Of a stretch of DNA of 64,000 nt, positions 53,695 through 64,000 are shown piece by piece. Numbering within the stretch: position 1 is the stretch's first letter; the number at the start of each line of letters is the position of its first letter. Origin of the DNA: Odiellus spinosus (Eukaryota; Arthropoda; Arachnida; Opiliones; Phalangiidae); assembly GCA_963920705.1 (NCBI GenBank), contig OY987230.1:18129320-18193319 (forward strand), in the 5' to 3' direction. Both the position numbers and the translations under genes were made by a program. The notes under the pieces are model-generated. The model did not search any database. It saw only the letters and a list, made by a program, of their open reading frames with translations, and had not been told where the DNA came from.

Positions 53695-54438
53695 ATGCCT
53701 TCTAGTCCGGCTCACAACGCTCGCCAGGCGGCCGTATCAGGATGGCGTGCCTGTAGCAACCTTTCCTTCAAATGGTGTATCGTCTTAGACCTGGTCGGTT
53801 TAGCCTTACTTGTCACCGGTTTGACCTTAATATCGGTGGGCTACAGTCCCAGCGAAACGCGTAGGGGTAGACTAGGCGAAGTACCCGTGGACAGTGGTAA
53901 CAAAGGTATGCAGATTTCCGGTCTAATCATATTACCAATTGGCGTCGTCTGCTTTTTTACGGGACTAGCCTTAACGGTAAAATCGGTGCGTTCGGATCCT
54001 AACGATCGCGATCGAGTTATTAGACCAGTTTCGGTACAAGTAAGGCCGCAGGCTGCTACGCAACCAAACGCGAATAGACCTCGTACGGTAACGGTGAACC
54101 AGAGGAATCAACCGAACCAACATTTACCTTCGACTGGTTATAACGCGAATGAACGGGAAGGTAGTATTTATTCGCAATTGCCGTCCCGGGTTTCGGCACC
54201 AAGATTATCCACAGCGACTAGCGCCAGTAGTGACGTGTTTTATATCGAACAGTACGACGTCACGCCAAGAAGAAACGTACCACCACCACCCCCTCAATCG
54301 CGTACGTCATCGGCTTATACTCATAATCCGTATTACAGTCGAGGAAGAATGTACGCCGTTGGTCAAGATTACGAAGGACCGCCACCCCCTTTTAATCCCA
54401 ATTACGTTACGGATACTAACAGACGTCAAAGATATTAA
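53695..54438 (+). CDS. Two-membrane-segment proline-rich-tail protein, cluster member 3 (247 aa)
   Basis: The coding exon starts after TATGTTTTCAG (about 53678). The ATG at 53695 has a full Kozak context (ACCACCATGC). An in-frame GTG far upstream (53575) lies before the acceptor and is not used. Membrane segment 1 spans about residues 28-50 (IVLDLVGLALLVTGLTLISV), then a 22-residue basic/acidic loop, segment 2 about 73-95 (GLIILPIGVVCFFTGLALTV) and VRSDPNDRDR. The long tail is rich in Asn, Gln, Arg and Pro, with PPPPPPQSR, a Tyr-rich HNPYYSR and PPPPFNPNY near the end, a degenerate PPxY site. Poly-A signal AATAAA lies near 54580. Family not recognised; architecture matches members 2 and 4. 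Confidence 0.8.
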   Translation: MPSSPAHNARQAAVSGWRACSNLSFKWCIVLDLVGLALLVTGLTLISVGYSPSETRRGRLGEVPVDSGNKGMQISGLIILPIGVVCFFTGLALTVKSVRSDPNDRDRVIRPVSVQVRPQAATQPNANRPRTVTVNQRNQPNQHLPSTGYNANEREGSIYSQLPSRVSAPRLSTATSASSDVFYIEQYDVTPRRNVPPPPPQSRTSSAYTHNPYYSRGRMYAVGQDYEGPPPPFNPNYVTDTNRRQRY

Positions 54439-55932
54439 TGACGAGAAATGTTTTTAATTAAGGTTTTATATCATAAGTCTTTAAATATTTTTTTGTAATT
54501 GCTTTAAAATTAAAAAAAAAAAAAAATCCCAAAAAGTCATTTTTCTAAATATATATATGAATGTTTTACGAATTTTGTAAATAAAATGTTTATATAGACA
54601 CGTTGCTTATTAATTAAAGAATGGTTTCGTAACCATTACACTTATCTAAATTCTAGAAAAAAAAAAATAATGCCGATAAACACTTCATTGAACGATCAGG
54701 GATCATTTCTGACTAGAGATTAGATTGTTGAGAAAAGGTTAAAAGTCAAATCGAAATGGCGAGACAATTTTATACTACATTATAATAGTCTAGGATTTTA
54801 ATTATTCAAGTTTAAGTCATGAAATAATATAAATCATTTTCACATTTTTAGTCATGATCTTAAATTTAAAAAATCCTTGAAATCCATCCCAGGTTTACGA
54901 ACAATTCTAAAATTAAGTATTTTTCATTGCAGATTTTACCTTAAAGGGAGGGTGAAGAGGACAAGGAAGCGAGTTATTAAGGATTCTTTAATCTAAGACA
55001 TGTTTGTAAAACATTAATGTCCTTTAAACATGGGTTTAAAATAATAATAATTCGAATATTAAACTATGTTTTAATCCCATTTCTACTATAATATTCCGAT
55101 TAAGGCTTACAACCAGCTAGGGATAAAATATTTCAAAACTGAAAATTCATTTAGAATGAAACTGAGATAACGAATTTATTTTCGTTTACATAACTATTAA
55201 TTATATCCGTATTTTATCCTCAATTTCGTAATTTCAAAACGATTTCCAAGAAACCGGCTTCAATCCACAAATTACCGAAATAAAATCTTGCATTTATATA
55301 AAATTGAATAAACGTCTGAAAACCGAGTTTTAAGTTTGAACTTTCATCACATACGAAAGTATAAAATATTCCAAGCAATATATGTTAATTTAAAAGGCTT
55401 AGAAAGGATCATAGTATTATACGTACTGAAAACTCACGATGACATCGAAAAAATCATAATCAAACCTTATCAGCTTAGAATAAGGTTCGAAAACGTTAGC
55501 CAAGCTGGGTTGACTTGACTTTGATCCGCAGAGCCATGGCGTTCGTTCATATTCTAATCTATTTTCTATCTTATTGGCTGTTTCAACTTTCTTATCCATC
55601 CTTCTATTCATCAATATCACGCAGGTGTAACGGTACAAATATCTATACCTGGAGACGACCCGAGTTAGGCCTAATCGTTAAGCCTAAACGCTAAGCCTTT
55701 TACGAGCTGACGTTGCGGAAATTTTAAGCTTCTGCGTGTAATAAACAATTTTGTTGTAAAACGGTGCCTTTTGACGCGGCAGGTTTAATTAAGATTCGAA
55801 CGTGTTTAATTAGAAGAGGCGCGGTAGCGAAGAGAGATATACAGAATTTAGATATGAACCGATCGAATATCAAAACGTGCGTCGATTTTACTAGTTAGCC
55901 CAAGTATACTTCACCGAAAATGAAATTTTAAA

Positions 55933-58674
55933 ATGCCAGTCAACGCCGCTGCAACTGGGGATGATGGCACGAAGTAAGTTATGGTATTCTAAATGTAAAA
56001 GTGTCGGTAACGAATATTAATTAAAATCTAATGAATTGTTTTTTTTGACATAAGTAATAGGAAAATGATCCAACCTTTTCATAAATGTAATTTTATAAGT
56101 TTTTGCTTCTATGGGACAGACGGAAATTCAGTTTTTGGATGGATATTTTACCCAAATTTCCGTCTGTCCCAGGTAATTCGGATAATTATTAAAGGATCGT
56201 GTCACAGACACTTTAATTTGTGAAAGGAACCAGTAGTCCTCGGGCTAAACATATTTGCGTTTGCTTTTTGGAGTTTTCCAAAATGATTCTCTCAATCTTT
56301 CGCTCACTCTCTTCTCTCTCAGTGCTTCTCTTTACTCAATAAATATCTAAAGAGGAGAAATTTTCCGGAAAATATCCTTGGGCACTTTTGGGAATAAATA
56401 ATACTACATACAAAGAAAATTAAATTTAGAAAAAAAAAGATAATAAATTTAAATATTTAAGTATATATGAATTCTTTCATAGAAATATTTACTATATTGT
56501 CTTTAGAGGATTAATGTTTTTAATAAGTATCCTTGATTAAAGTAAGGCTGTCACCATTTTTTCGTCTGATTATGGATTATATTTTAGTTTTATCATACTA
56601 TTAAAACGTCATAGTCAAAATTTTATACCTATAAGTTGAACAGTTCTTAAGAAACTTCCAAAATGAAAATGTTAAAGGCCTAGGATTTCGTCTGCCTGTT
56701 TCACTGGAAATGGGCTCACCTTCTGAGATTCCCCTTTGGGTAGCAAGGCAAGAAAAAGCCTGGAGGGTGAGTTTGTTTCCAGGGTGGCAGGCAGAAGTAA
56801 TCCTAGGCCTTTAAAAATACTTCTGGAACAAAATTAAGGATGATTTTCTTACGAAAGGTAGGACATTCTGGATTAAGTACTTTTACTAAAAAGACAGCGC
56901 GAAAGCCACCTTAACTGTATTCTCTACAATAGCCACGCGACGTAGAATTGCGAGGAATTTTATTTTAAAAATTTCGCAACTCATAAAATTGAGTTTAAAA
57001 AGTACTTTGATTAGCTGCAGATTTTCTGACATCGAGTGATTTGGTTTATTAATTGCAAATTAATGAGAAAACTTTAGTAAGTTTTAATGATGATTTTATC
57101 GATAATTTAAAGCTTAATAACAGATTCCTCGTCTTCCTTATCACTTTAAAATATTATAAAATTTATGGGATATTAAATTTTCGTATTCCAAGGTTGTGTC
57201 GCCGCAGTTCTGACCCGTTTCTCTTTAATGTTTGAAACACGCTTTAAAATGCACCGAAATTTGCGCAGTACGGCTTATTGAGCTATAATTTATTAGTGAG
57301 ATTATATACACCGTATATTTGTGGGTCCCTCGCTTATTTTAAAATGATAACTTTTTTCCCGGGCCGCTTGAAAGGTCACCTAATGTCATCCGCTGGCTGC
57401 TAAGTTATTGAATTAGTTGCCTTCCAGCATGGCAAAGAGGAGATAGTTGCCGGTCCGTTTAAAGTCTTCAATCTGGTTATTGCCATCAAGAGACCAATGG
57501 AATCCCGGATCATACGTAAATAACCGGACGACAATGATCAAATAAAATAGGTTCCTGGCAGATTATGTTTTAATTTTATATTTAAAAAGAAAATTTAATA
57601 TTCAGTCATTTGAAATTCACGTATTATCTTTATAAATCGATTTATAGTGGCTTCATCTATCGGTTGTTTATAGCGAATCGGTATGAAACTGGTTCCCGAA
57701 GCAGTTTCGAGAAATCAAATCAAATCGATTCGAGAAAAGACGGTTTCCCGTTCACACGACTCTAGCGAAACGTTTTGAAACGGTTTAAATCGATTTCAAG
57801 GCCTAGTCTGAACGCGTATAAATTACATTTGAAAGCGTGAAGAATTCGTGACAGCCTTACTTTAAATATTTGCACCGAACAAAATTACAAATATATCATC
57901 TTATCAAATTCCAAGAAGTATCCGAATGGCGTTTACTCAGAGAACGAGATAATGACAAAAAATTTCCCTCCCCAAGAAAACGTTTCTCCAATCCTAGTTC
58001 AATTAACAACTAAAGTTCAACATAACGGAAAGATATGGATATAATTTTGTAAATCAAACTAATTTCTTTATATTTTCCTATACAGCATCAATGCCAGTGA
58101 CCCCGCTTATCTACCGAGCTACGAAGAAGTTTGTCGCAACAGAAGCGAAAGCAACGTGACCACGATCGAGGAAGACAATTCTGGGATAAGTTTCGTACCC
58201 GACCCTGTCTCTCCCAAGAAATTCTGTAACAAGAAACGAGTCTTCGCCATGATAATGGTTGGATCAGCCATGGTCTTGATAGCCGGTGTCATTCTGGCCA
58301 TCTTGTCTATCAAGAACCAAGCGTTTAGAATGTCGGGACTAATCTTGATTTTAAGCGGGGTACTAGGAACAATTTGTTCGGCTCCGTGTTGTTTCTACGT
58401 GACCATGAACGTGGACTTTCACGCGCGAGTGAGAAGGAGACGGTCAAGTGGTGAATCTAGCGATAGCCATTCTCCTTTACCGGCCATGGTGGAAAACATA
58501 TATCCCAGTATGATAAGGGCCAGTCGTAACCTCATCGTAGTCGATGGTATAAGACCACCGGGACCTATTAACCTTAGACCAGGGAATAGGACGACTTCTT
58601 TGTCAAGGCATTTGATCGCGTATCCTTCTTACGAACCACCACCCCCTTATTCACCGCCTCAAACCGATGCTTAA
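55933..58674 (+). CDS. Two-membrane-segment PPPPY protein, cluster member 4 (209 aa)
   Basis: Two exons, 55933-55973 (MPVNAAATGDDGT, donor AA|GTAAGT) and 58086-58674, join in frame across a 2.1-kb intron and end at TAA. The N-terminus carries LPSYEEV, a second tyrosine-proline motif. Membrane segment 1 is about VFAMIMVGSAMVLIAGVILA. Only a short loop (SIKNQAFRM) separates it from segment 2, about SGLILILSGVLGTICSAPCC, followed by VRRRRSSGE. The tail ends YPSYEPPPPYSPPQ, a classical PPxY site. The intron holds a TTAA-flanked hairpin element (56676-56810) and a diverged inverted-repeat element (57630-57835). AATAAA lies at about 58749, just before the 7-bp-duplication element. Family not recognised. 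Confidence 0.82.
56676..56810. mobile_element. 135-bp hairpin element flanked by TTAA
   Basis: Ends AGGCCTAGGATT and AATCCTAGGCCT, with inner pairs CGTCTGCCTG / CAGGCAGA and GGGCTCACC / GGTGAG, so the single strand folds into one long stem. TTAA lies at 56672-56675 and 56811-56814. It sits in the intron of cluster member 4, within a copy of the CTGTCACC dispersed repeat. Confidence 0.6.
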
Positions 58675-58788
58675 ATTAAAAATTTAATTAGGATATATTA
58701 TTTACAATTATACGTTATACATCTACTTTATAAATATTTCTAATCTGAATAAAAGATTTGACTTTATTAATTTGGTTTTCATCTTAAA

Positions 58789-59129
58789 CAGAAGTAGATG
58801 AAACCCTCATTTGAAGTCTACTACTCTAATGTTCCATATAGCGCTCCTCTCTGTATGGGTAAAATTCCCAATTTTACGAGATCGGAAGGGTCCTACTTCA
58901 TACCCCCCTGTCTACGCAAAATTGGAAATTCTCTCTCTCCACAAACGACGACGTTTTTTTTTTGACGAACTCCAAGGCTGCTAGAGATATTCGCTCGACG
59001 AACTCCCGCTCCGAAAATATCTACCGTTAGGAGGCGTACGAATCGCGCTTTTTGTAACTTACCCATACAAAGAGGGGTAGACCAGACCAGGGAGTAATAG
59101 ACTTCAAAGGAGGGTTTCATCGGCTTCTG
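58789..59129 (-). mobile_element. 341-bp element with 7-bp target duplication, copy 2
   Basis: Reverse-oriented copy of the 47.4-kb element. Flanked by perfect direct repeats TCTTAAA (58782-58788 and 59130-59136). It lies about 115 bases after the stop of cluster member 4. One end carries GAAGTAGATG in place of GAAGCCGATG. Confidence 0.85.
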
Positions 59130-59136
59130 TCTTAAA

Positions 59137-62100
59137 TAATGTGACGCAAAAAAAATTAAACAAAACCCCGTAGCTTTATACTATCAGCAAAGGTCCGGGT
59201 AAATGTACCGGCAGATTCTGATTCGAGACACTCTAGCGACCACAGACGGTGTAAATAGTGAAATCGGAACGCGCCAATCTTAGGAGAAACTCTGGTGTTG
59301 GGAGGGAAGACAATATAGCCAAGTGCGGCCCGCCTAAATTCCGTTCCTCTCTCCAGACTCAAAATATCGAGGAAGAGTCCAAATCACTCGAGCCAGACAG
59401 GGGTGATGACTTTTTTGGGATAGTGTTAAGTGATGGGCTAGTACGTTCACCTAGCCCTTTGCTGACAGTTTAAGCTACGTGATGTTGTTTACTTTAGACG
59501 CGTTAACCTTGAATTAATACTTTTCGACTGGATAACAATTTTTCTCTTCTGAGACAGACGACAGTTGGTACGGGTCAATATAAGAGCTTACATAATTTCA
59601 AGGGGGAAGTGTGGCTAAAAACGTTAAATACCGAAGGGAAACCGAGAAAGGAGAGAATGACCAAAGAATATAAGATTGATCCAAGAAACTCTTGGAAATA
59701 ATATACAGCCCGGTTTGATGGACGCAGTTATACGTAAACCAGCTTTGATTAATTAGGAGGGGTGGTTCGTGTCCTACTTAATTGGATAATCCTTAATTCT
59801 AGGAAATTGGATGGATGAAAAAATGTTATCCAATTGCACTATAGTACTCCAAGTTAATTAAAAAAAATATCTACCAAGGGATAACCTTTATTTAAATTAT
59901 AGTATTGGATAGTCGGCAATAAAGAAAAAGCTAAGGTCTCTATTTTTTACGATAGATAAATCCCTAAGGCTTAATTCCCATAAATAAATTTACAAGGCGA
60001 GCCTGAAATCTCGGCTCCACATACATACTGTACGTAGCACGTCATTTTGATTTACTATAGTCTATTCTTTTCGCGTAAGACCATGGGAGTAAGACGCCTT
60101 AAGCCCCTAAAAAGCAATATGTAAAATATTCCAACAATACTTGTCACGGAGTAAGCGCCGGGGTGGTAAAATTTTAAATCCCATATGCTTAAAGTGCATG
60201 AAACTGTCACCATTTTTTTCGTGGGCCAATGGATAATAATTTTAGTTTTTTTCCATGCTATTTAAACCTTTTGGGCGAGGGGTTAACCAATTTCGAAAAA
60301 TCTGTACATAGCTACTACGCGATTACGTAACAGATGACTACAGCCTTTGGCAATGCTAAATACGTAATCCGTTAAGTAATAACTTTAGTACAGACGTATA
60401 CGCAGATTACGAGAAGTAATCATCAACCCCTCAAGACTGGGTACAAAATTAAAATGCTCAAAATATGTTAAAAAAATTTTTTTTGATGACTTGGAATGTG
60501 GGAAATATTTTCCTCTAGTAAAATTACAAAAAAAAAAAAAAAAAAAAAAATGATAATTTATAATTTAAAACTTTGTCAAAGGTTTTTAAATCGTCTAAAA
60601 TTCTACTTTTCAGTAGCTTTTCGGGTTTGGTCGTCTAGCTAATCTTGGTACGTACCAGTTGTTGGACGACCAGAGGAAAAGGAGAGTGTAAATATCCGTT
60701 CAGCGACAAACCGTGGTTTTTGGTAAGCTCCCGGGGTGCTTTGGTATACGTCGCTGAACGCATCCTAAATCGAGTTAAGTGGTCTTAGCTTTCAAATGAC
60801 GATACGTATAAGAAACATCTCTAGCAACCTTGATGACGATACGCCCAAGAATCTCGGGAATTTGGTTGGAAATTGAGGAGCGACGCGTAGTGGTCATTAA
60901 ATTGGATAAATCAAGCGCAAATGGTCCAAGTCCAAATGGCATATCGATTCAGTTAGGAACAAATTTGCGCCACTATGAGTCGTAAGACACGCGCCATCTA
61001 GGGACCTTACCGAAAAGAGCTACTGTCAGGGGCTAAAAGATCCCGATTGGATCGATTGGGGGAAAATTCAGTACCCTCTTCCGTCTTGCACAGGATGCTC
61101 GGGTTCCGGCCCTCCTATAGATCTTAGGTCCATCATCTTTAAACCGAGTCGAGAACATCAACGTAAGAACTTAAAACTGAACCGGCTTCAATATTGGGAT
61201 TAAGCGTCGTAAAATCAATTGGCTTAATTAATCAGACGACACCTCGCGCCGACAGGATTAAAAAGGTAATTGATTAAATCTATTTAATAATATATGTTAG
61301 ATTTTAAATCAACATCTTTACCTTATGGAATTCACGTACATCAGGCACCTAAGCCTTTCGCGTTATTAGTTATTTCATATAGCTTATTTACATCAGTATT
61401 TAGAGACAATGAAATTAGAACAGTCGCGTTTTAGCGTAATTATTGAAATTAAAAATATAATTATATTATAAAACCCGCTTAGAATTAGATCTGCCTTTAT
61501 ATATTTTAATGTTTGGATGGAAACTATTAATAAAACAATGTATTTTAATTTCATATAATTAAATTCTAAATAGATTTAAATCATCGTTTAAAACTAAACT
61601 TCGTTATTTTATACCAAATATTTGTTGTTTATAACTGTATTTTAAGGTATTTGGTTTCAAATGTAAATACTGGTTCTACTGTTCAATGCGCAGGATCTAT
61701 ATATAGAACTAAAATCGTTATGGTGGACTAAAAATAGAAAATTTGCTTTTAAGGATCGACAGGCAATATATTGCGTTATATTTAAAATACTTCAAACTGA
61801 CACTAAATATACATTTTATATTTAATTTTATGATTAAATATGTATTATAGAAATATATTTTTTAAATATATTAATCCTGTGTTTATAATTGTGGATACTA
61901 ATGAAAATTCACAGTAGGGATTAGCCTTATTATCCAGTTTAATTATTGTAGTATGCGCAAACATATAGGCTCTATCTCCAAGCAAATGTATCATGTATAG
62001 ATAAAGGGTAGCCTAGGTTTGTAAACGCTGCCAATTCGTTGTGGAATAGACCATGTCAAGAAAAATACAAGGCTTAGCTTAGAGGTGTGAGAAAACGAAT

Positions 62101-63300
62101 AGCAGACGAAATTTAGTACCAGCTAGGCTTATGATACATTATCATGTTCATGGATGAGTTATTGACTTAGAAACATTTGGTCAACAACATGAAAATGTCG
62201 TCACATGCAACATTGTATTCTAATATTGCTAAACCTAAAGTAATTTTATCATAATAGAAAGTGGGAGTGTGCCGGTTATTATTCGGTTCTCAACGACAAC
62301 AACAAAAAAAGCTAGTATTCACGAATAATCGGTTAAAACGGGAGAATATACCGGTTAATACTGTCTAATAATCGATTAAAAAGGTCGAATAATCGGTATA
62401 AACTACTCAATAATCGATCCTAAAATAAAATATATAGATTACGCGTAGATAAGCTTTGTACGTGCTGCCAATTAAAAGTGAAATTGACTATAAAGTGACA
62501 AATAGCTTGGTAAATCTGCAACGTATTTTTGACCACATTTTAGTTCTAATAATATTTTTAATTCGGTTTCAAACGGTTCTTCGGTCTAATAATAAATAAT
62601 CGTTTTGAAAACGAGTATTCCCTTTTTTCTTCGAATAATCGGAAAGGTCTAATTCGATTAGTTGAATCGAAATATTCGGTTATTTTAATAGAAAGTAACG
62701 AAATTCTAAATATAGAAATCAGTTTTTCGGTAAGACATATATCTGTACACTGATTACAGCCTTTAGTAATGCTAAATGCGTAGTCAGTTACGTAACCGCC
62801 TTAGCACAGTCAAAGCAACAGTAATTTACACCTATTAAGTGCCTGGGTGATCAAACCCTCGGGTTTAATGCTAAAAATAAAGTTATGCGAAAATTCGACA
62901 TATTCCAACACGAGGAAATCATTCACGAAGCCTTGCGGGATTGACCCTATAACTTTTCGCGCGTCGTCTGCTATATAAGCTCTTTCCTTTATATTTAAAC
63001 AGCGAGTAAAGCGAGGAAGGGTATTGTGAAGCCAGAGACGCGAAAATTCGGCACTGGAAGCCGGGAATTTGTCACGTGACCTACAAAATCACTCAAAATT
63101 CGTGTGATATTCTAATAATTCTACCTATTCCAATCTTTAGGATAGTGGGAACAGAATAGTTTCGAACCCTCTGTAACCTCTGAATAAATTCAAATCCAGG
63201 AAATGAGTTTGAAACAACCTAAGCAATAAAAACCTTCATAAAATAATATCACTCTGCCGATCGTAAATTATACCAGTCACGTGATATTAGTGACGTCATT
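59137..63300. other. Intergenic region with dispersed repeats
   Basis: No supported gene. It holds a CTGTCACCATTTTTTTCG repeat copy (about 60203-60300), two copies of a repeat built on GATTACAGCCTTTAGTAATG (about 60300-60440 and 62740-62870), an A-tract (about 60528-60550) and a cluster of AATAATCG motifs (62270-62700). Confidence 0.4.
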
Positions 63301-63359
63301 AGGGCGGGTATACCTCTGACTAGCCTCTGGCAAATCCCTAAGTAACCTGACAGAAAAGT

Positions 63360-63582
63360 CGCGCGTGTACCTTTATACTCTCGCACGCGAACGCGATTTT
63401 CGGCGCCCCTTTCGGCGATTTTCCCCGTCGAGCTTCTCGAAGCGTAGCTCGAAGGCCCAACGCGCGTTCGACAGTGAAAGCCCTCGCCAGGCGCTCGTCC
63501 AGCCACGATTTTGCCTCTCGTTTTCTACCTAATCTCTTTCCGACACAAGCGACACAAATGTCAGTTATCGTCGAATAACAGG
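63360..63582 (+). promoter_or_regulatory. CpG-rich candidate promoter and first exon of a gene beyond the window
   Basis: A CpG-dense block (ACGCGATTTTCGGCGCCCC, AACGCGCGTTCGACAGTG) contrasts with AT-rich flanks and ends in the donor AACAG|GTAAGAAG near 63582. The only late ATG opens a six-codon frame, so the exon would be non-coding. The gene it serves would lie to the right, outside the window. Confidence 0.45.
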
Positions 63583-63627
63583 TAAGAAGTCGGTTTTTTG
63601 AAACCTTGTACTAATACCACTCCACTA

Positions 63628-63644
63628 CCCCCCCCCCCCCCCCC
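63628..63644. repeat. C17 homopolymer
   Basis: A run of about 17 C followed by AGGGGG. Length is prone to sequencing or assembly error. Confidence 0.9.
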
Positions 63645-64000
63645 AGGGGGAATTTTACCCAAGTGAAATGAGTTAAGAGCGAATTGAAATCTAAGACTTT
63701 CATAGATCGAAACTGATGTTCCAGTAGATAAGGGTTAAAAATTGCACTGTAATACAATCGCTTTCTTTCCGCAAGGTTTTTTTTATGCACAAAAGGCTGT
63801 GTACAGGTCAGAATTTGATAACATTTCATGTACGGATCTGAACGTTTTGTTAGGCAACTCTGCGTTATCACAATCACAATCCGGTAAATTTTCAAGTAAC
63901 TGGTTTTGGTAAATTAAAATGAGCTATTTTGTAACTAACTAGCAGCCCTCGTGTAATTAAACAGTGAACAGCATGCTTTCGCAATTAAACATTGCCATTT

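Overview
The window is nuclear DNA of an invertebrate animal. Genes are split by many short GT-AG introns, the sequence is AT-rich, intergenic spaces run to several kilobases, and many short inverted-repeat elements are present. The actin begins with an MCDDD N-terminus of arthropod/cytoplasmic type, and CBR1-type reductases, SCAP and p23 are all animal genes. I favour an arthropod, possibly a hexapod, but the sequence alone does not fix the species.

Region 1-24 kb holds conserved genes. First come three tandem carbonyl-reductase genes on the + strand (1-1189, 5' end outside the window; 1653-3135; 4154-5763). Then SCAP, the sterol-sensing escort of SREBP, lies on the - strand (6918-12822). 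A 10-exon alpha-tubulin follows (14006-16453, +), then a small unrecognised four-exon gene (17044-17781, +). The Hsp90 co-chaperone p23 is on the - strand (19508-20787), and a three-exon actin is on the - strand (22349-23899) with two CArG (SRF) boxes upstream. Rebuilding the exons gives 451 aa for tubulin, 376 aa for actin, and 276 and 275 aa for the two complete reductases.

Region 24-33 kb is mostly repeat-rich intergenic DNA. It includes a non-autonomous hAT-like element with a perfect 8-bp target duplication and several TTAA-flanked inverted-repeat elements.

Region 33-64 kb holds four small genes on the + strand (33498, 37713, 53695 and 55933 onward). Each encodes a protein with two closely spaced transmembrane segments and, in three of four, a proline-rich PPPPY/PPPPF tail. 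They are too diverged to look like recent copies, but their architecture and gene structure match (short 5' exon, then one exon with both membrane segments). This looks like a clustered, little-described family, and it is the window's most interesting content. A clear 7SL (signal recognition particle) RNA gene lies between the second and third members (about 41047-41348). CpG-rich candidate promoters/first exons lie at about 43.4 kb and 63.4 kb.

Several mobile-element families can be defined from the sequence: a 338/341-bp element with perfect 7-bp target duplications in both copies, a 475-477-bp near-perfect palindrome flanked by TTAA in two copies, and several smaller families. The first group of genes is housekeeping (cytoskeleton, sterol sensing, chaperoning, carbonyl reduction). 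No functional link between it and the two-membrane-segment cluster can be read from the sequence.
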